Position numbers and translations under genes: made by a program. This document shows positions 35,201-48,100 of a DNA stretch of 64,000 nucleotides, in pieces; the first letter of the stretch is position 1, and each line of letters opens with the position of its first letter. The stretch is from Bradysia coprophila. Lineage: Eukaryota > Arthropoda > Insecta > Diptera > Sciaridae. Location: contig NW_023503584.1 of the NCBI RefSeq assembly GCF_014529535.1, positions 1,030,190-1,094,189 on the forward strand, given 5' to 3'. Under the pieces are notes generated by a model, which was given only the letters and a program-made list of their open reading frames with translations, was not told the DNA's origin and did not search any database.

Positions 35201-36969
35201 GGGGTGTCTGGAACTGTTATGGCAAAGAATGGATGAGTTTTATGTCTATGAAAGTTATTCCAAGCGAAAGGTACAATTCAACAGAATTTCAACGGGAAAA
35301 TAAACCTTTGAACTTGACCTATTGTTTGCATTGCATTCAAGCCATCAGACGAAAGTTTTTTTTTTATTTGCAAATAATGTTGAAGAAGGGAACATGTACA
35401 AATGCAAGTTACGCAATCTTGAACTTAATGTGAATTCGAGTTACATAATGCCGAACTTAATGTAAATAAACGAGCGTCATTACCCTCAATTCATTACTTA
35501 CAATCGAATGGGTTTTTTCTTCTTTCAAATTGAGGAAATTTATCGTTATTACCTTTTATTTAAAATAAAGTTTTCCAAACGCCTCCGCAAATATTTCTCC
35601 ACCACTTCATCGGAACAATTCCTAGTATAACCAGCTAGTAACAATACATTACATTATATTCAATTCATTCTCTTAACCTTTCCACAAGAGGTTTTTAAGG
35701 TTTATAAGAAGACGAAGAAAATACATTTATGCATCACGGTGCTAGCCTAACTCGAACTACCATAATAACCCTACATTGGTTGTAAGATGGGTGGAAAAGA
35801 GAAAATTTATTTATTTATGTGGAACATAAATTGATCATTGGTGGTGTGTGTATGCCATTGGAAGTGAAGCGGAAATTATTCGGCTAAAGTGAAAAAACAG
35901 AAATTTGCTAAAAATGCTTTCCACGCCGCCCACACCTATTCCGAAACTCTCGTCAGTTAACCTTTCATAAACGCAGAGTTAATGGTTTCGATTGAATTAC
36001 TAAGTTATTGCTTCGTTTGTTGAAAGGAGCTTCTTTAGTTGCACTGTGCTATGTGCTTTCAAAGAAAACACTAACCAGTGCTCATTGCCGGATTTTCTCA
36101 ACGTTGTTGATAGTAACAGATGACTTTTGCAAGGGCTTATTATTCGAAATATTTATTCTTAAATTGTTTAAAAATTCTTAAATTTAATTTGAAAATTCCT
36201 TAAAATTCTTTAAAAATTCTCAAAATCCTTATAGATTCTTGAAAAAATTCCGAATGTTAGGCCCTGCAGTGAAGTCTTTATAGAAATCTAAAACTTTTTT
36301 TAGAGTCTGTTCTCTAAACGAAATATTTTACGAAATAAAACCGAAGCAGAGACCAGATTTAGAACGGATCTATACAACGTCTAAAGAACAGAACATATTT
36401 TTAGGAAGTTAATTCTTAACATTCCATAAAATTTTCCTAAAGAATTTTACGGTATTTTTAAAGAATTAAATTCTTAGAAATATGCCCTGCTAAAGAATGA
36501 GTCAGCACGTTATTCATCTCAAAACATTTTTTTTTCACTTACTTCCCCGCTCCCGGAACATTGAACGCTTACGTTCATCAAATCCATTATAGTCTTCGTC
36601 ATCAAATTCCGATTCATACGGTGATTGTTCTCTGTCATCATCGTCGCTACCTAAATAATTTGCTAACAATTTATTCAATTCTTGCTGCTTTATGTGTTCC
36701 AATTCAGCAGGATCTGTATTGAAAGTGATTTAATAAAAAAGAAAAAATTGTAATTTCAAGCGATGAAACACCCAGAATTGCTTACTTTCATTGTAGTATC
36801 CACTCTCGTCCGACAATGAATGTGCATTTTCAAGCTCCCTTAATGCTAGCTGTGCTTCTCTTCGGTGAAGTGCATCTACTGCTGATTGTAGCGAATGTGA
36901 TTTATGTTGTGCCTGTGTCGTTACCGCCCATATTATGTGCAGTAATAGGCATAAACATGTTTTGGTCAT
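32212..36969 (-). CDS. Large acidic secretory precursor with dibasic sites and Cys-rich C-terminus
   Basis: Modelled exons (descending): 36969-36786, 36713-36543, 35213-33839, 33771-33432, 32412-32212; phases agree, giving 756 residues. A signal peptide opens it (MTKTCLCLLLHIIWAVTTQA, then QHKSH). The long middle is acidic and His/Asp/Lys-rich (HDHDHEHEHDHEEDEEDDFE) with many KR, RR and KKKR dibasic sites, as in granin or neuropeptide precursors. About ten cysteines sit in the last 110 residues (SQCPLILSMEKRC, VCGIHQICYLC, SSCDFQYL, VCGHNKEC, ECAKNPC), a likely disulfide-folded domain. I do not recognise a named family. A secreted prohormone-like or metal-binding granule protein is inferred. 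A 60-nt GT-AG stretch without stops (34569-34510) could be spliced out in frame. Confidence 0.8.
32413..33431. repeat. Degenerate GAGGTTAAAGCTTT repeat in last intron of the secretory gene
   Basis: From about 32535 to 33020 short related units (AAAGAGGTTAAAGCTTTGAA, GAGCTTAAAGCTCACA and variants) recur irregularly, a decayed minisatellite within the intron. The rest of the intron is unique AT-rich sequence. It includes one occurrence of the dispersed ATTACTTCATTTGTTG phrase near 33296. Confidence 0.65.
35214..36542. other. Intron of the secretory precursor gene
   Basis: A 1.33-kb intron between the second and third modelled exons. A TTAACCTTTCATAAACGC piece at about 35956 resembles the piggyBac-like MITE end, and 36140-36480 is rich in repeated AAATTCTTAAAA-type words. 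No coding content. Confidence 0.6.
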
Positions 36970-37760
36970 AATTAGACCTGAAAAAAGGAAGAAAACGGAC
37001 GCTAAGTAAAATGTCTTCTTTGATGTGTGTCACTCAATGCAAAAAATTAGAATTTTCTCAAAAGAGTTGTAAACGATAAAAATCTAGGGTAAAAAGGTCG
37101 GGTACGATCTCCCTTCATGTTATTTACGAGTCCCTGGCTTTGACTGTTTCTAGCACACATTTTGTGAGTGACTCCCTTTTATCGTTCAGTGCTTGTAATT
37201 GACAGAGGGTTCGTAACTAGGCTGTTTACCCTATCTCAACATCTTGATCGAAATTAAAGAAATTCTTGTTTTTAGCTCAACAACACCCCACAATTTTCAT
37301 TAAAAATCCGCTTAGCAATTAATTCAAGAATTTATTCTCGGGAACAACTATCTGCATTTTTGATTGAACGGGGTGTATGTCGTATGTCTATTAATCTCAT
37401 AAGAAGAAACCGTATTCTGCACACAAAACATCACCTTCCGTTTTACCTGTGAGGAAATTACGAGTGTAGATGTGGGCTGTGTGGGTGTTGTAATGGGTAT
37501 TAATCAATAATTTAACTTATAGCTGCACATTATAAAGCAACCGTCTTGTTTTGTTGTTATTCATCGAAATGAAGATGTTACATATTGACATGGTATAAAA
37601 GATGATGATCTGGACAGTCTAACTGAGATATTTAATTGGGTTTGTGGGTGGTAAAAAGGTAACTTATTATAATGCGATAATTCATAGGAGCGTTACATCA
37701 AAATTAGTATTCTAAGATTTAATCATCAAATAGAGAAAGGGAGATTCTCTCATTTATATG
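36970..37760. other. Upstream region of the secretory gene, no gene seen
   Basis: Should contain the promoter and 5' UTR of the minus-strand secretory precursor. No mobile-element ends or coding features were recognised. Confidence 0.45.
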
Positions 37761-39130
37761 CACGGTGGGGCTGAACGAACTTTTCATAGCTGAGTTAGGG
37801 GAGGCGTGTATTATCCAACGGCACATGTTGCAGGCGCAACCGCTGAGCCGTTTCTGAGAACTAGGAATATCGTCGCCTGGCTCCGCGGAAGTTGCTGGAC
37901 CATTGTTTGAAACTGAAATCGGTAGGGGGACAAATTCTAAGAACAACCATGTAAAAATTATTGCTCTCGGTCATTTGGTCGCAGAGCAATAGAAGCTGAA
38001 AGTCGAAAATTCCACCTCTTCAAGGAGTGATGCCTCCTCGGCGAAGTTCCCGATCCAGCACTTTAATAGCGTTTCTAGACAAAGTTAATGTGCTCTTTCG
38101 AATAATAATTAAACAATTTTGAAATTGGTTTCTTTTGGTACATTTTCAGAAAAGTCACTTTTTTGCTACCCTCTGTGAACTTTGGCTACTCCCATACCTC
38201 GCCGGTTGGAATCCCATACCTCGCCGGTTGGAATATTTCAACACAACATACCTTGGTCAAGTTAGCCTGAAGTCCTACCTTCCAATGATACCAAATATGC
38301 CATATATGATGCTCAGTAAGAACTATTTATGATAAAGATTTTGCATCGAGGTCGGGCTACTAGCAAATTTAGGGTCATGGAAAACGAAATTGACAAATAT
38401 TACAAATTATTGTCTTTGAGCTATGTCTAATCGCCTTACGTGAGTTATCCGTCCTGCTTATTTTGCCATAACAAACATAAGAATAGAAATTTCGTTTTCA
38501 ATGACCCTAAATTTGCTAGTAGCCCGACCTCGATGCAAAATCTTTATCATAAATAGTTCTTGCTGAGCATCATATATGGCATATTTGGTATCATTGGAAA
38601 GGTAGGACTTCAGGCTAACTTTTAAAAGGTATGTTGTGTTGAAATATTTCAACCGGCAAGGTATGGAAGCAGCCAAAGTTCACCGAGGGTAGGAAAAAAG
38701 TGACTTTTCTGAAAATGTACCAAAAGAGACCACTTTCAAAAAAATTTGATTGCCATTCGAAAGAGCACATTAACTTTGTATAGAAACGCCATTAAAGTGC
38801 TGGATCGGGAACTTCGTCGAGGAGGCATCACTCCTTGAAGAGGTGGAATTTTCGACTTTCAGCTTCTATTGCTCTGCGACCAAATGACCGAGAGCAATAA
38901 TTTTTACATGGTTGTTCTTAGAATTTGTCCCCCTACCGATTCCAGTTTCAAACAATGGTCCAGCAACTTCCGCGGAGCCAGGCGACGATATTCCTAGTTC
39001 TCAGAAACGGCTCAGCGGTTGCGCCCGCAACATGTGCCGTTGGATAGTACACGCCTGCCCTAACTCAGCTATGAAAAGAACCGAGATGGAAGTCGACATG
39101 TTTATTTAAAGTTCGTTCAGCCCCACCGTG
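37761..39130. mobile_element. Giant foldback palindrome, 1.37 kb, CACGGTGGGGCTG ends
   Basis: Two arms of about 640 bp (37761-38393 and 38488-39130) are near-identical inverted copies around a loop of about 90 bp. Ends CACGGTGGGGCTGAACGAAC and GTTCGTTCAGCCCCACCGTG. ATG on both sides (37758-37760 and 39131-39133) may be a 3-bp target duplication, as in CACTA-like elements. The right arm carries an extra segment of about 29 bp near 39078-39107. The open frames in it are mirror images of each other and not genes. Confidence 0.85.
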
Positions 39131-39835
39131 ATGAGAGATGGGAGCTTTGTTTAGTTGAGTTCATGGTCATCGAAGTGGAAAACAACTATGTCGATATCGA
39201 CGACATAAATAAACGACGAGCTTTAGTTCATGCGATTGGATGGATGTTGATTGATGATTATTGATAGATTTCATCCACCGAATTTACTGAAATTTATCGA
39301 GAGTTTAGTGAATTTATTCGAAGCAAAAGTTCGATAAATTTTGGCAAATGAATTCGTTACGGCCGCAAACTAATAGAGAAATAATGTATTGACCTTGGTA
39401 TTTATGAATGGTTTCGTGAATGATCCCTTTAACCTGTTACAGGCAGCAAGCGTATGACCATTATTATTTTCGAGTCTCTTACTTCCATCGATAAAAATAA
39501 TTTTTAATCTGTTGATGTCAAATCTTGTACTTCAATTTTTTTAACGTTGATTTTACTATATAAAGGACCATATTACCCAGACATTGTCATTATTTTTGTC
39601 GTCGTTATCGACGTATGTGACAATTAATCCTCAATTTGTTCGTGGAGTAAACGTAAATCCATCCATACTTATATTGTAAAATTGGGCCTGTACATTGCCC
39701 TGAAGAGTTTGAATAGGGTGCATCTTCAAGAAGAATGACCCACGAGCACGAAATATATTTTGGAAAAATGCTTTTCCAATTTTTCACTAATTTTTCCAAA
39801 AAATATTTTTTTCTTCAACTTTTCCGATATTTCTA

Positions 39836-40050
39836 CAGTCGGCGACTTTGAAATAAGTGACACATTTCGTTTCAGCTGTTGATTCACTCATACAAACTAA
39901 ATATTTTACCTCTTTTTAACCAATTTATCACTGACACTTGCGTGTAACTATTTCACACGTTTAATCAAGTGTAAGCATTTTTGTGGGTGAGGTTATCAGC
40001 TGCAAAATAGTTGAAACAAAATGCTTCACTTATTCCAAAGTCGCCAACTG
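39836..40050. mobile_element. TA-MITE, CAGTC family, copy 4
   Basis: TA flanks on both sides. It starts CAGTCGGCGACTTTGAAATA, identical to copy 1 over the first 20 bases, and ends ...CCAAAGTCGCCAACTG. Confidence 0.85.
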
Positions 40051-43000
40051 TATTTATCAAATTTTTCAAAAAGTATTTTTGGGTAAATTAAGGAAAATTA
40101 AAAAAAAAATCTGAAAATAGTCCCAATAGACATTTGCCTCCGATTAACAAATTTGACACGAAAAATAAACTCTGTTCATCCGATTTTTTGCAGCTTAAAA
40201 CAGGAAATTTCATCCGACACACACGTCTGGTATAAAGGCCTCGGATAAAGCTTCTGGCTAAATTCGGCCGAATTAATAAATTATTATGAATTAGGAATAT
40301 ATAAGACGACTTTACAAAGACGTTTTACTAAGTGGAAACCGTCTCAGGAGACCCTAATCAAAGTGATGATAATTACTGCCTGTCTTAATAATCCCTCTCA
40401 TTAAAGAAATATCCAATTTCCGAACGACGAATAGAATAACACATCACAAAAATGTTATTTTTAGACATTCACAAGGTTGAATTCGAGACAAGACGAATTT
40501 CCATCTCTCGGTGAAGAAATATTAATTTCCAAAGTGGTTGCGATGATTTTTGGGGCCGTCGAAAAGTAAAAAGAAAATTGTGCTGTTAGCGAGCGTATGG
40601 CCTCCTTATTGTATTTATTTCATCCGAAAATTCGATATCATCGCATGGCATTATCTTCGACTGATGTCGACCGGTAGGGATAACAATATAATCGTTACCG
40701 TGGTTTCATTTTCATATTTACTCATTAAGCATTGGCGTATTTATTCTATGAAATCGAATTCGCTTGACGATCGATTTTCTCTTTCGTCAAACACACACAC
40801 AATGACTGAATCAACATGTCACAAAAAATCCTTCATTTTAATAATGAGCTTACGGTTTTGGCATTTATTCGATTCGGTTACGTAAAAATATTGATATCGG
40901 ATGCTCTTCTGTCATAAATAAATCTGAAAATATCAAATTCAAAGAATTTGGCATATATACTACGATGTATGTGGCAGTATCTTTGTCACATTTTTACTGA
41001 ATTTAAAAAACTACTCTCAAGAGGTGTAGTACCACTATTGTACGTGTTATACATTTCGCATTCGAATAAATAATACAATTTCGGTCTAAGGCACATAGAA
41101 CTTGAAAAATATTTTTGTTGCAGATAAGATGTTCAAATTGCCTTTATTCCGTGTTTATCACGCAGTTTGACATTCTGTGAAATTTTAAGCAGAATTATCG
41201 AATCTGTTACTTCTATTGTTGAACAGGAGATACGTTGGATATAGTGTTGTATACAAAATCTTTTACTTCATTTGTTTAATCATTCATTTTTCTGTATAAG
41301 ATGACACTATACACCTATACCTTATCGCTCATTTTCGGTGCCGTATCGATAACAGATGAGATTAAACTTAAATTTATCAAAAGTGGATGATTCTTCATTG
41401 GATTATTCTTTGACTTTGTGGTTTATTTAAGATAATTTGTAAGGGTTTAATGTTGTGTTAAGAGAGGAATTATTTACACCCTCATTTACACACACGTAAT
41501 GATATCATTTATCAAATTTAAGAGGTATATCTTCTGTATTGCTGTGCCTATATGCTCGCCTATATGGTTCCCAGACAATTTTGTGTCACTGCTTTGCGAA
41601 TACAAATGAAATAATCGAATGATTAAGTAGCCTTTAATTGCACTTATTTATCATAGCCATGAGGATATTTATCCACAACGAGCACAATGTGAATAGTAAA
41701 AAGAGCGGTACGGTTTCTAACAAAAATATCGGTCCAACACAAAAAGAGTCATAAAACTTTGCATGGATTGAATAGCGGCGGCTGATTGATTGATTATATT
41801 TGTATAGCTATCATTCGCCAGCAGGATGGATATTGTCAATTTTAATTCATCGCGTTATGATGACATGGGCGATGGCGATGAATGCATAAAAAACATTTAA
41901 TTGAAATTTTTACGATTTTTTGTCTGGATAGAATACGTGGATGTTTGAACGATTTGAATGGTATTCAATCAAAATAAATAGATTTTAAATTGAAAATTTT
42001 TTTAGAGTCAGCCACCTGCTAAAATTGGTATAAATGTGAATTTAGAAATATCTATACCAAATAAGAATGTATTTTCAGATTGTCAACTTCTGATTGATAC
42101 GTTTTGTTTTAGACAGACAAAGCATGAGAAGTTATCATTGAGAACATTATCTCTCACGAGATAGGAAGCCAATCAATTCACCTTAAAAAATTATTTTTTT
42201 AGCTCACTTTTAATATCACGCAATAAACGGCAACGTAGAAATGGATTTGCAAAAGTTGGTTTTGCTTCAAACCCCACTCCACCCCGTTGATAATTTTAAT
42301 GTATTTCGCATCAGAACCTTATGTTCGTACATATGTCACAGACATAATTATGTCAGGTACGGTGAATAGAATGAAGACATAAGTCACAGCACTGCAGGGA
42401 CTGTGCATAAGTCTTTCGCTGCATGTTTTAGATCGCTTCATCACAGTACAAGAAAAGTTTTCTTAGAAAACTAAGTGAGAAACTTTTTAAACAAACGAAT
42501 ATGCTATTGGCACGGGGTGCCAATAGTCTCTTTATAATACTGTGGCTAATGGCACCCGGTGCCAATAGTCTCTTCGTTAAACAAATTTCATGAGTTGAAA
42601 CCACATTGACTTACATGTAATGTGTTTCTTAGACTTCGAAATAGTTGCATTGGCATTTACCAATACTCTCTCTAGCAAATAACCTTCGTTTTGACGCTGT
42701 CAGAACCATGTACTGTTGACTAATTTCTAATTTTACATGTAAAATGCATAAGTTATGTTGCATTTTTACCACGTTAATGAAAGTAGTTAGGTTGGTAGAG
42801 TGGGTATAGCATTTACATAGGAAACGGGCACATTTTGTACGGTTTTTACTTGACGAATTTCAGACTCACTTACTTGGCTTTCACTTCCTCGTCAAACGCT
42901 TCCTCCTTGTATGAATTTATGAATGGCCGCTTAAATATCCTACCTTATTCTACACGATATTTAGCGAATGCTATCTTATATAGGACTAATAGTCCTGGAC

Positions 43001-44526
43001 TATTTAATGACTTTTCAAATCCAACAATTTATGGAGCCTATTTTGTACTTAGAAAATCCGTCAACATTTCTCCTTTCTCTTATTCATCAAACCGTAAATA
43101 CCATTTGATGCAGAAAAGAGGATTTTCTCCGAAAGAAATTAATTTATTGCTCTGACAAATTAGATTCGTAATTGACGAATAAAATTCTATTAAGACCATC
43201 AAGCGACAATTTTGCTACGGTGATTTTCATTCAGCGTAACATTTTAGCAATTTCCTCTAGGTATATTGTCATATCCAAGGGACTTTCACGTAATTCAACG
43301 TGTTTTTTTAGTCTACTAATATTAGAGAAACTGTTGTTGGAGAGCTCGATATTTTAGTAAAATTTGTGGTAAATGATTTGGGAGTAAGTACCTGCCGTAG
43401 CTTTTTAATTTTTCTGCAGAAGCGCAGATGGCACTAGTACAATTATCAAGTCTGTTACTTCTTTTGATCTAATGATTTTGAAACATGATACTGCTGAAAA
43501 ATCTTGTACTTCATTAGTTGTAACATGCATTTTGTTATATAAAGAGCACATTTTACAAAAAGTTCAACGCTGTTATTTGTCGTCGGTCGTCGCTGTCGTT
43601 ACCATATGAAATGTGTATCCAAGGTGAATTTTCATGATAACTCCAAGGTTCTGAAAGAACAGGTTAAGACGAAGAAGAAGAAGAGTAACATTTGATTTCA
43701 AAAATAAAAAGTTTTCTTTCCGACTTTACTTTCACTCCCTCAATGCACACTAATTAAAAAGTTTTTCTTTTCTCTGAAAAGCCGTAAAAGCGTAAAATCA
43801 GAAGCCTAAATTGTTGGCTAAATGTTCAGTTTAATTCAGACACGTTTGATGATTGAATTAAATATATATTTTGAGAATATCGAAAAATACGTCAAGCATT
43901 CAACGTCGGCAGCGAACACGCAACACATTTATTATGTAATATGCCAAGCAATTTCGAAATTTCTTATCATTTCATTTATATAATCATTTGTGCGTTGTGT
44001 TCCACGTTATTCATCTACCGCCATATTCACCACCAGACTGACGATCACAAAGAATTTTCTGTAATTTCGTTATAAAAGTCCAAAGTACACTTGACATAAT
44101 CTCATGAAAATGGGTAAAAGGATGGAAGATATGTCAATGGCACACATATAAATAGTTATAATCTGGTGGAAAATCATGTCCTCACTACGTTAAGTGTATA
44201 ATTCCAGCAGAAAGGTTTGAAATTATTTTATTTTCGGGTTGATGAATGAATTTTTTGTCGGTAATAGTAATACTATCCTGCTGTGTGGACTCATATCGTT
44301 TGCATTTAAATTGCTTTTATGTAGAAATGAGAAGAGAATGCCGCGTGAAAATATGCTGTTGGAAGTGGTAAACAATAATTTCTTTTCATATGAGTTGGGG
44401 GTTAATTCTCTGTCAGAGTCAGTAAATGGTAGAGTTATTACCAACATTTCTTGGTATAATCTAATGAGTAGGTATTGCAGTTACTAAGCAATGGTTTTCA
44501 CGAAAAAGGAAGTAGCTTTTCTCAAC

Positions 44527-44688
44527 CAGTGCCGCTTTTAGCTTTTAGGCGCCATCTGGTAATTGGAAAATAGGCGCCAATTTAGTAAAGCTAAATTTTT
44601 TTAAGGACCTCGGGCGCCATTTTCTTATGCTCCACTTCGGGCGCCACGGGAATTTGCCCATTTGGCCCATATGGAAAAGGCGGCACTG
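44527..44688. mobile_element. hAT-like MITE, CAGTGCCGC ends
   Basis: Starts CAGTGCCGCTTTTAGC and ends GGAAAAGGCGGCACTG, an inverted pair. Flanks TTCTCAAC on the left and TATCTCAAC on the right agree over TCTCAAC. The interior is rich in GGCGCCA. Non-coding. Confidence 0.75.
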
Positions 44689-45084
44689 TATCTCAACATT
44701 AAGAATGGGACGGGTGGTATAAAGGCAATTATTTTCTTGTGTGAATTCGTTTCCTTGCAACAACTGCTAAAGTGCTTACAATGAATAAAGCAACAGCGGA
44801 TAAATAATAATTAACCCAACCGATCGATATGAAAATTAATTACTGCAACCTCAAGAAGTGAACGAAGAGAATAACAGTCATTTATGTCACCGAGTGATAA
44901 ATGATTTCTCATTCTTTTTTAGATGTTGAGATTGTCATTCGAGACCGTAGGTTTAGTGTGACAATACACATCATGTACCAAAGAAGACATTTCTGCACCG
45001 ATGCTGCGAAAAGTGAATCTTTTCATGCGTCATTTGGTTGGGTAACGTTCGAGTGGTCTCTTTTCTCTGTTTTCCTATATATTG

Positions 45085-45175
45085 TTCTTTGTCACTGAGT
45101 GGCGAAATGGATCTTCATATACACTTTCTGTCACTGAGTGACGAAATGGATTTTCGTATAATACTTTTTGTCACT
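45085..45175. repeat. Two-copy direct repeat around TGTCACTGAGTG
   Basis: Units TTTGTCACTGAGTGGCGAAA and TCTGTCACTGAGTGACGAAA follow each other about 40 bp apart, and a third partial TTTGTCAC follows. Related TGTCACCGAGT words also occur near 44885, 45655 and 45710. Confidence 0.6.
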
Positions 45176-48100
45176 TCTTTTGAACTATTAACCAAATTGA
45201 CCAAATTTCGAAGCCCTTGCTTGAAGCCCCTTATCGAGCAACATATCTAAGCATCCGGCTATTGAGATATATAATCGTAGCGAACCAATTTTTGAAGTGT
45301 GCATAAAAGCAATCTACTTGATTGCTCATATCATTTTTCGTTCATTCATTGGTATAATAGAGGTCGCCAGCTTTTTGGCCAATAACAATCATTTCACGCA
45401 CTAAAACTTCCAACAATAATGCCCCGTCAAAAATATCGACCATTGTCAATACAAACCATGCATGGACGAGTCAATTTTCTATATATTTTTGATTAAAATT
45501 CGGAAAGCGCATCCGGATGCATATTTTATTACTGCAATCCATAGATCTCATTTGCAGGAAGCTAGCGACATTGAGCTGCTCGCTTTGCTCGTTTGATAGA
45601 ATCACATCTAGTAACAACACCATTTGTTAACTTGTTGCATAAATAACTATTGTCACCGAGTTGCATTCAACGGTTTTTTCTCAAAAAACCCAAGGAAAGT
45701 CTCTTATTTTGTCACTGAGTTGAGAAAGAGAATTCATGAACCATGGTAGGTATGGAACTAGATACTCACACAATTGACCCTTTTGTTTGGTAGGTTTATA
45801 GTACGAAGTTCCAGAGCAATGTAACTAATTATTACTGTTCTTACTAAGCTGTACATCATTCCATTCTGTATGGTTGCCATGGCAAAGGATTATTGAACAA
45901 CGAGCGTAAATATTTTGCCGTTAGTACGTTGCTGGCCTCACACACATCGAATTTCTATTTGTTCTAAATGTTATGTTCTAAATAGAACACAAGAAATTCG
46001 ATACATACGTTGCTTTGGGAAGCTGTGGTTAGATGTAGGAAATACGACATTTAATCCTCAATCAAGTACTAAAGGACTCGTTCAAGAACGATTTTTGTCA
46101 GGCCCACTTCGCCTTTTAGCACAAACACGCACGAAGCCTTTAAAAAGAGTTCATCCCTACTCTGTGAGTCTATTTACTTTCTATACAACCACTTCTGATT
46201 TAGTTGACGTCAAATGAAGTTTCTCGGTTGTAGTAGATAGTAGATTACGTCCTTGTTTGGAACATTTTATTTGTGAGTGTTGTTGCTCGGCTTCGCCTCG
46301 GATCACTAAATTTCACACTGGAAACATTACGTCTACTACATGCATCGAAAAGCGGACTCTTTATGGTTGAAGTACTTCTAATGTCATCTGCTATCGACAG
46401 TTTCTACAGTTATAGCCAATGAGGTCTTATTTTTGTTAAAACGAATGAAGTAATAGATTCGTAAAATACTTTTTCATCAAAGGCAGGGTTACGTCTGGGG
46501 ATGCTTTACTTTAATTATAAGTATGGCTGCCGTCCATCAAAGTATAAAATAAAGAGTGGACGCCCTGTAGATTGAATTCGAAATAGTTACGAGAAAACAA
46601 TGTAAATGAAACTTATATTTAATACAATCTCTATAGGCATAGTCAATGGAGCTTATGAATAAACAAGCTCCGTGAATTGGAAACACCCACAAATTGATTA
46701 CATTAGAATAATTATGTCGAATAATTTCCATCTCGATTCCCATAGATTCAATTTTGCTTCGCTGAAGTAAAATGAAGTTAAATAATCAATTTATGTGTTC
46801 AGTGGAGAGGGTATGCACAGAGAAATAGAATTAACCCAATCGTAGAATCGGTCGATTTAAGTGGAAAATATTATTGCTCAGATTAAACAAATGCACAGAA
46901 TGTTATGCAGCAAATTGATATTACAGTGTGCGTTGTGGAATGATGAATAACGTGATTCATGTCCTTGACCGTGAAATAAAATTGGGGGATGGATTTCGGA
47001 TTACACTGCCGCTGATCTGATGTAAGGGTGTCATTTTTAATTGTTTCAATGCAGCTTAGTGCTTTATAATAGACTCATCCCTTCTGATGGAAAATTTAAT
47101 TGAAAATTTTGCGTTTCGAAAATTAAGTACGAAGTCAGGTGCGGAGAGATCAGGTAAATAAAGATGATGAATTAATCGCATCCTTTCATCGTAGGTATAT
47201 TTTCCCATCCACAGGAAATTGATATCGAACGATTGAATTTATAATTTGTCTTTGGCTGTGGAATATGACTTGCCAACAGGTTCGCCAAGGCGACCATGAA
47301 CTTTACGTTTATTCTCGGAGCCATTTTGTCTCAATTTTATCGACATTTTTTCTTCTTTGAGAAACATTATATGCACACCAAGGGATTGATATAATTCCCG
47401 AGTTAAATTATGAAAATTTTGATAATTATTCCAATTACTTTCCAATTAAAATTAATTTTCTTTCGAATCAAACTTCTTATGTTTCCTTGCCGTGCACTAA
47501 TTACATTGTGAAACTGCAAATATTTGTACACCATCGAACACAGTGAAATTGACGATAAAACCGCATGAAAATTTGTTTTCAAAGTGTGTATACGTTGTTC
47601 GATCCTTGTAATGAGAAAATGAAATTAACAAGACGACTGGCAAATTGATTATTTTATACGCAAAGTTAATTTTTATTTGTGAACGTGAACGTTTATGTAG
47701 GTACATAGCATAATCATACCGAATTCGCCGCTGGCGCTGTTAGGGAAAATTAACCGCGAAGAGGAAATTTTATCGGATGGGTGATTCAATAATTTACAAA
47801 AAAAAAAATGAAATTTAATCTTTGGAAACAGTGGAAGTCCACAAGTCATCGAATAGCCTTTAAAGTGGGTAAATTAAACGAGCACACCACTTACCAAAGA
47901 GAAAGGAATTTCTTTGTTTCCTATATGTTCTTCAACTTATCCGAAAAATTGTTTTATCTCTGTCTGCAATTTCGCAGCGATAACCACAAACAACAAAAAT
48001 AAAATTCAATCACTTGAACCTGTTCACCTAACAGTTTGATTGCGATTGAATGCAAGGACCAGAGTTGTAGCACAGCAGACAACAATTGGAACGACACTGA

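Noticed and set aside
37719-39109. Mirror-image open frames sharing FVPLP(I)SVSNNGPATSAEPG-type sequence
   Set aside because: They are the same frame read from the two arms of the 1.37-kb palindrome; no domain and no independent evidence of coding.
40550-40885. Open frame of 111 codons
   Set aside because: No signal peptide, domain or repeat pattern, no splice context; consistent with chance in AT-rich DNA.
42835-43155. Open frame of 106 codons; the opposite strand reads KEEAFDEEVKAK before a GTAAGTG
   Set aside because: The minus-strand exon-like ending is tempting, but no upstream exon or continuation with coding character could be found.
44870-45720. TGTCACCGAGT/TGTCACTGAGT words as a possible CRISPR-like array
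   Set aside because: Only a few irregularly spaced copies with no uniform spacer; a eukaryotic direct repeat instead.
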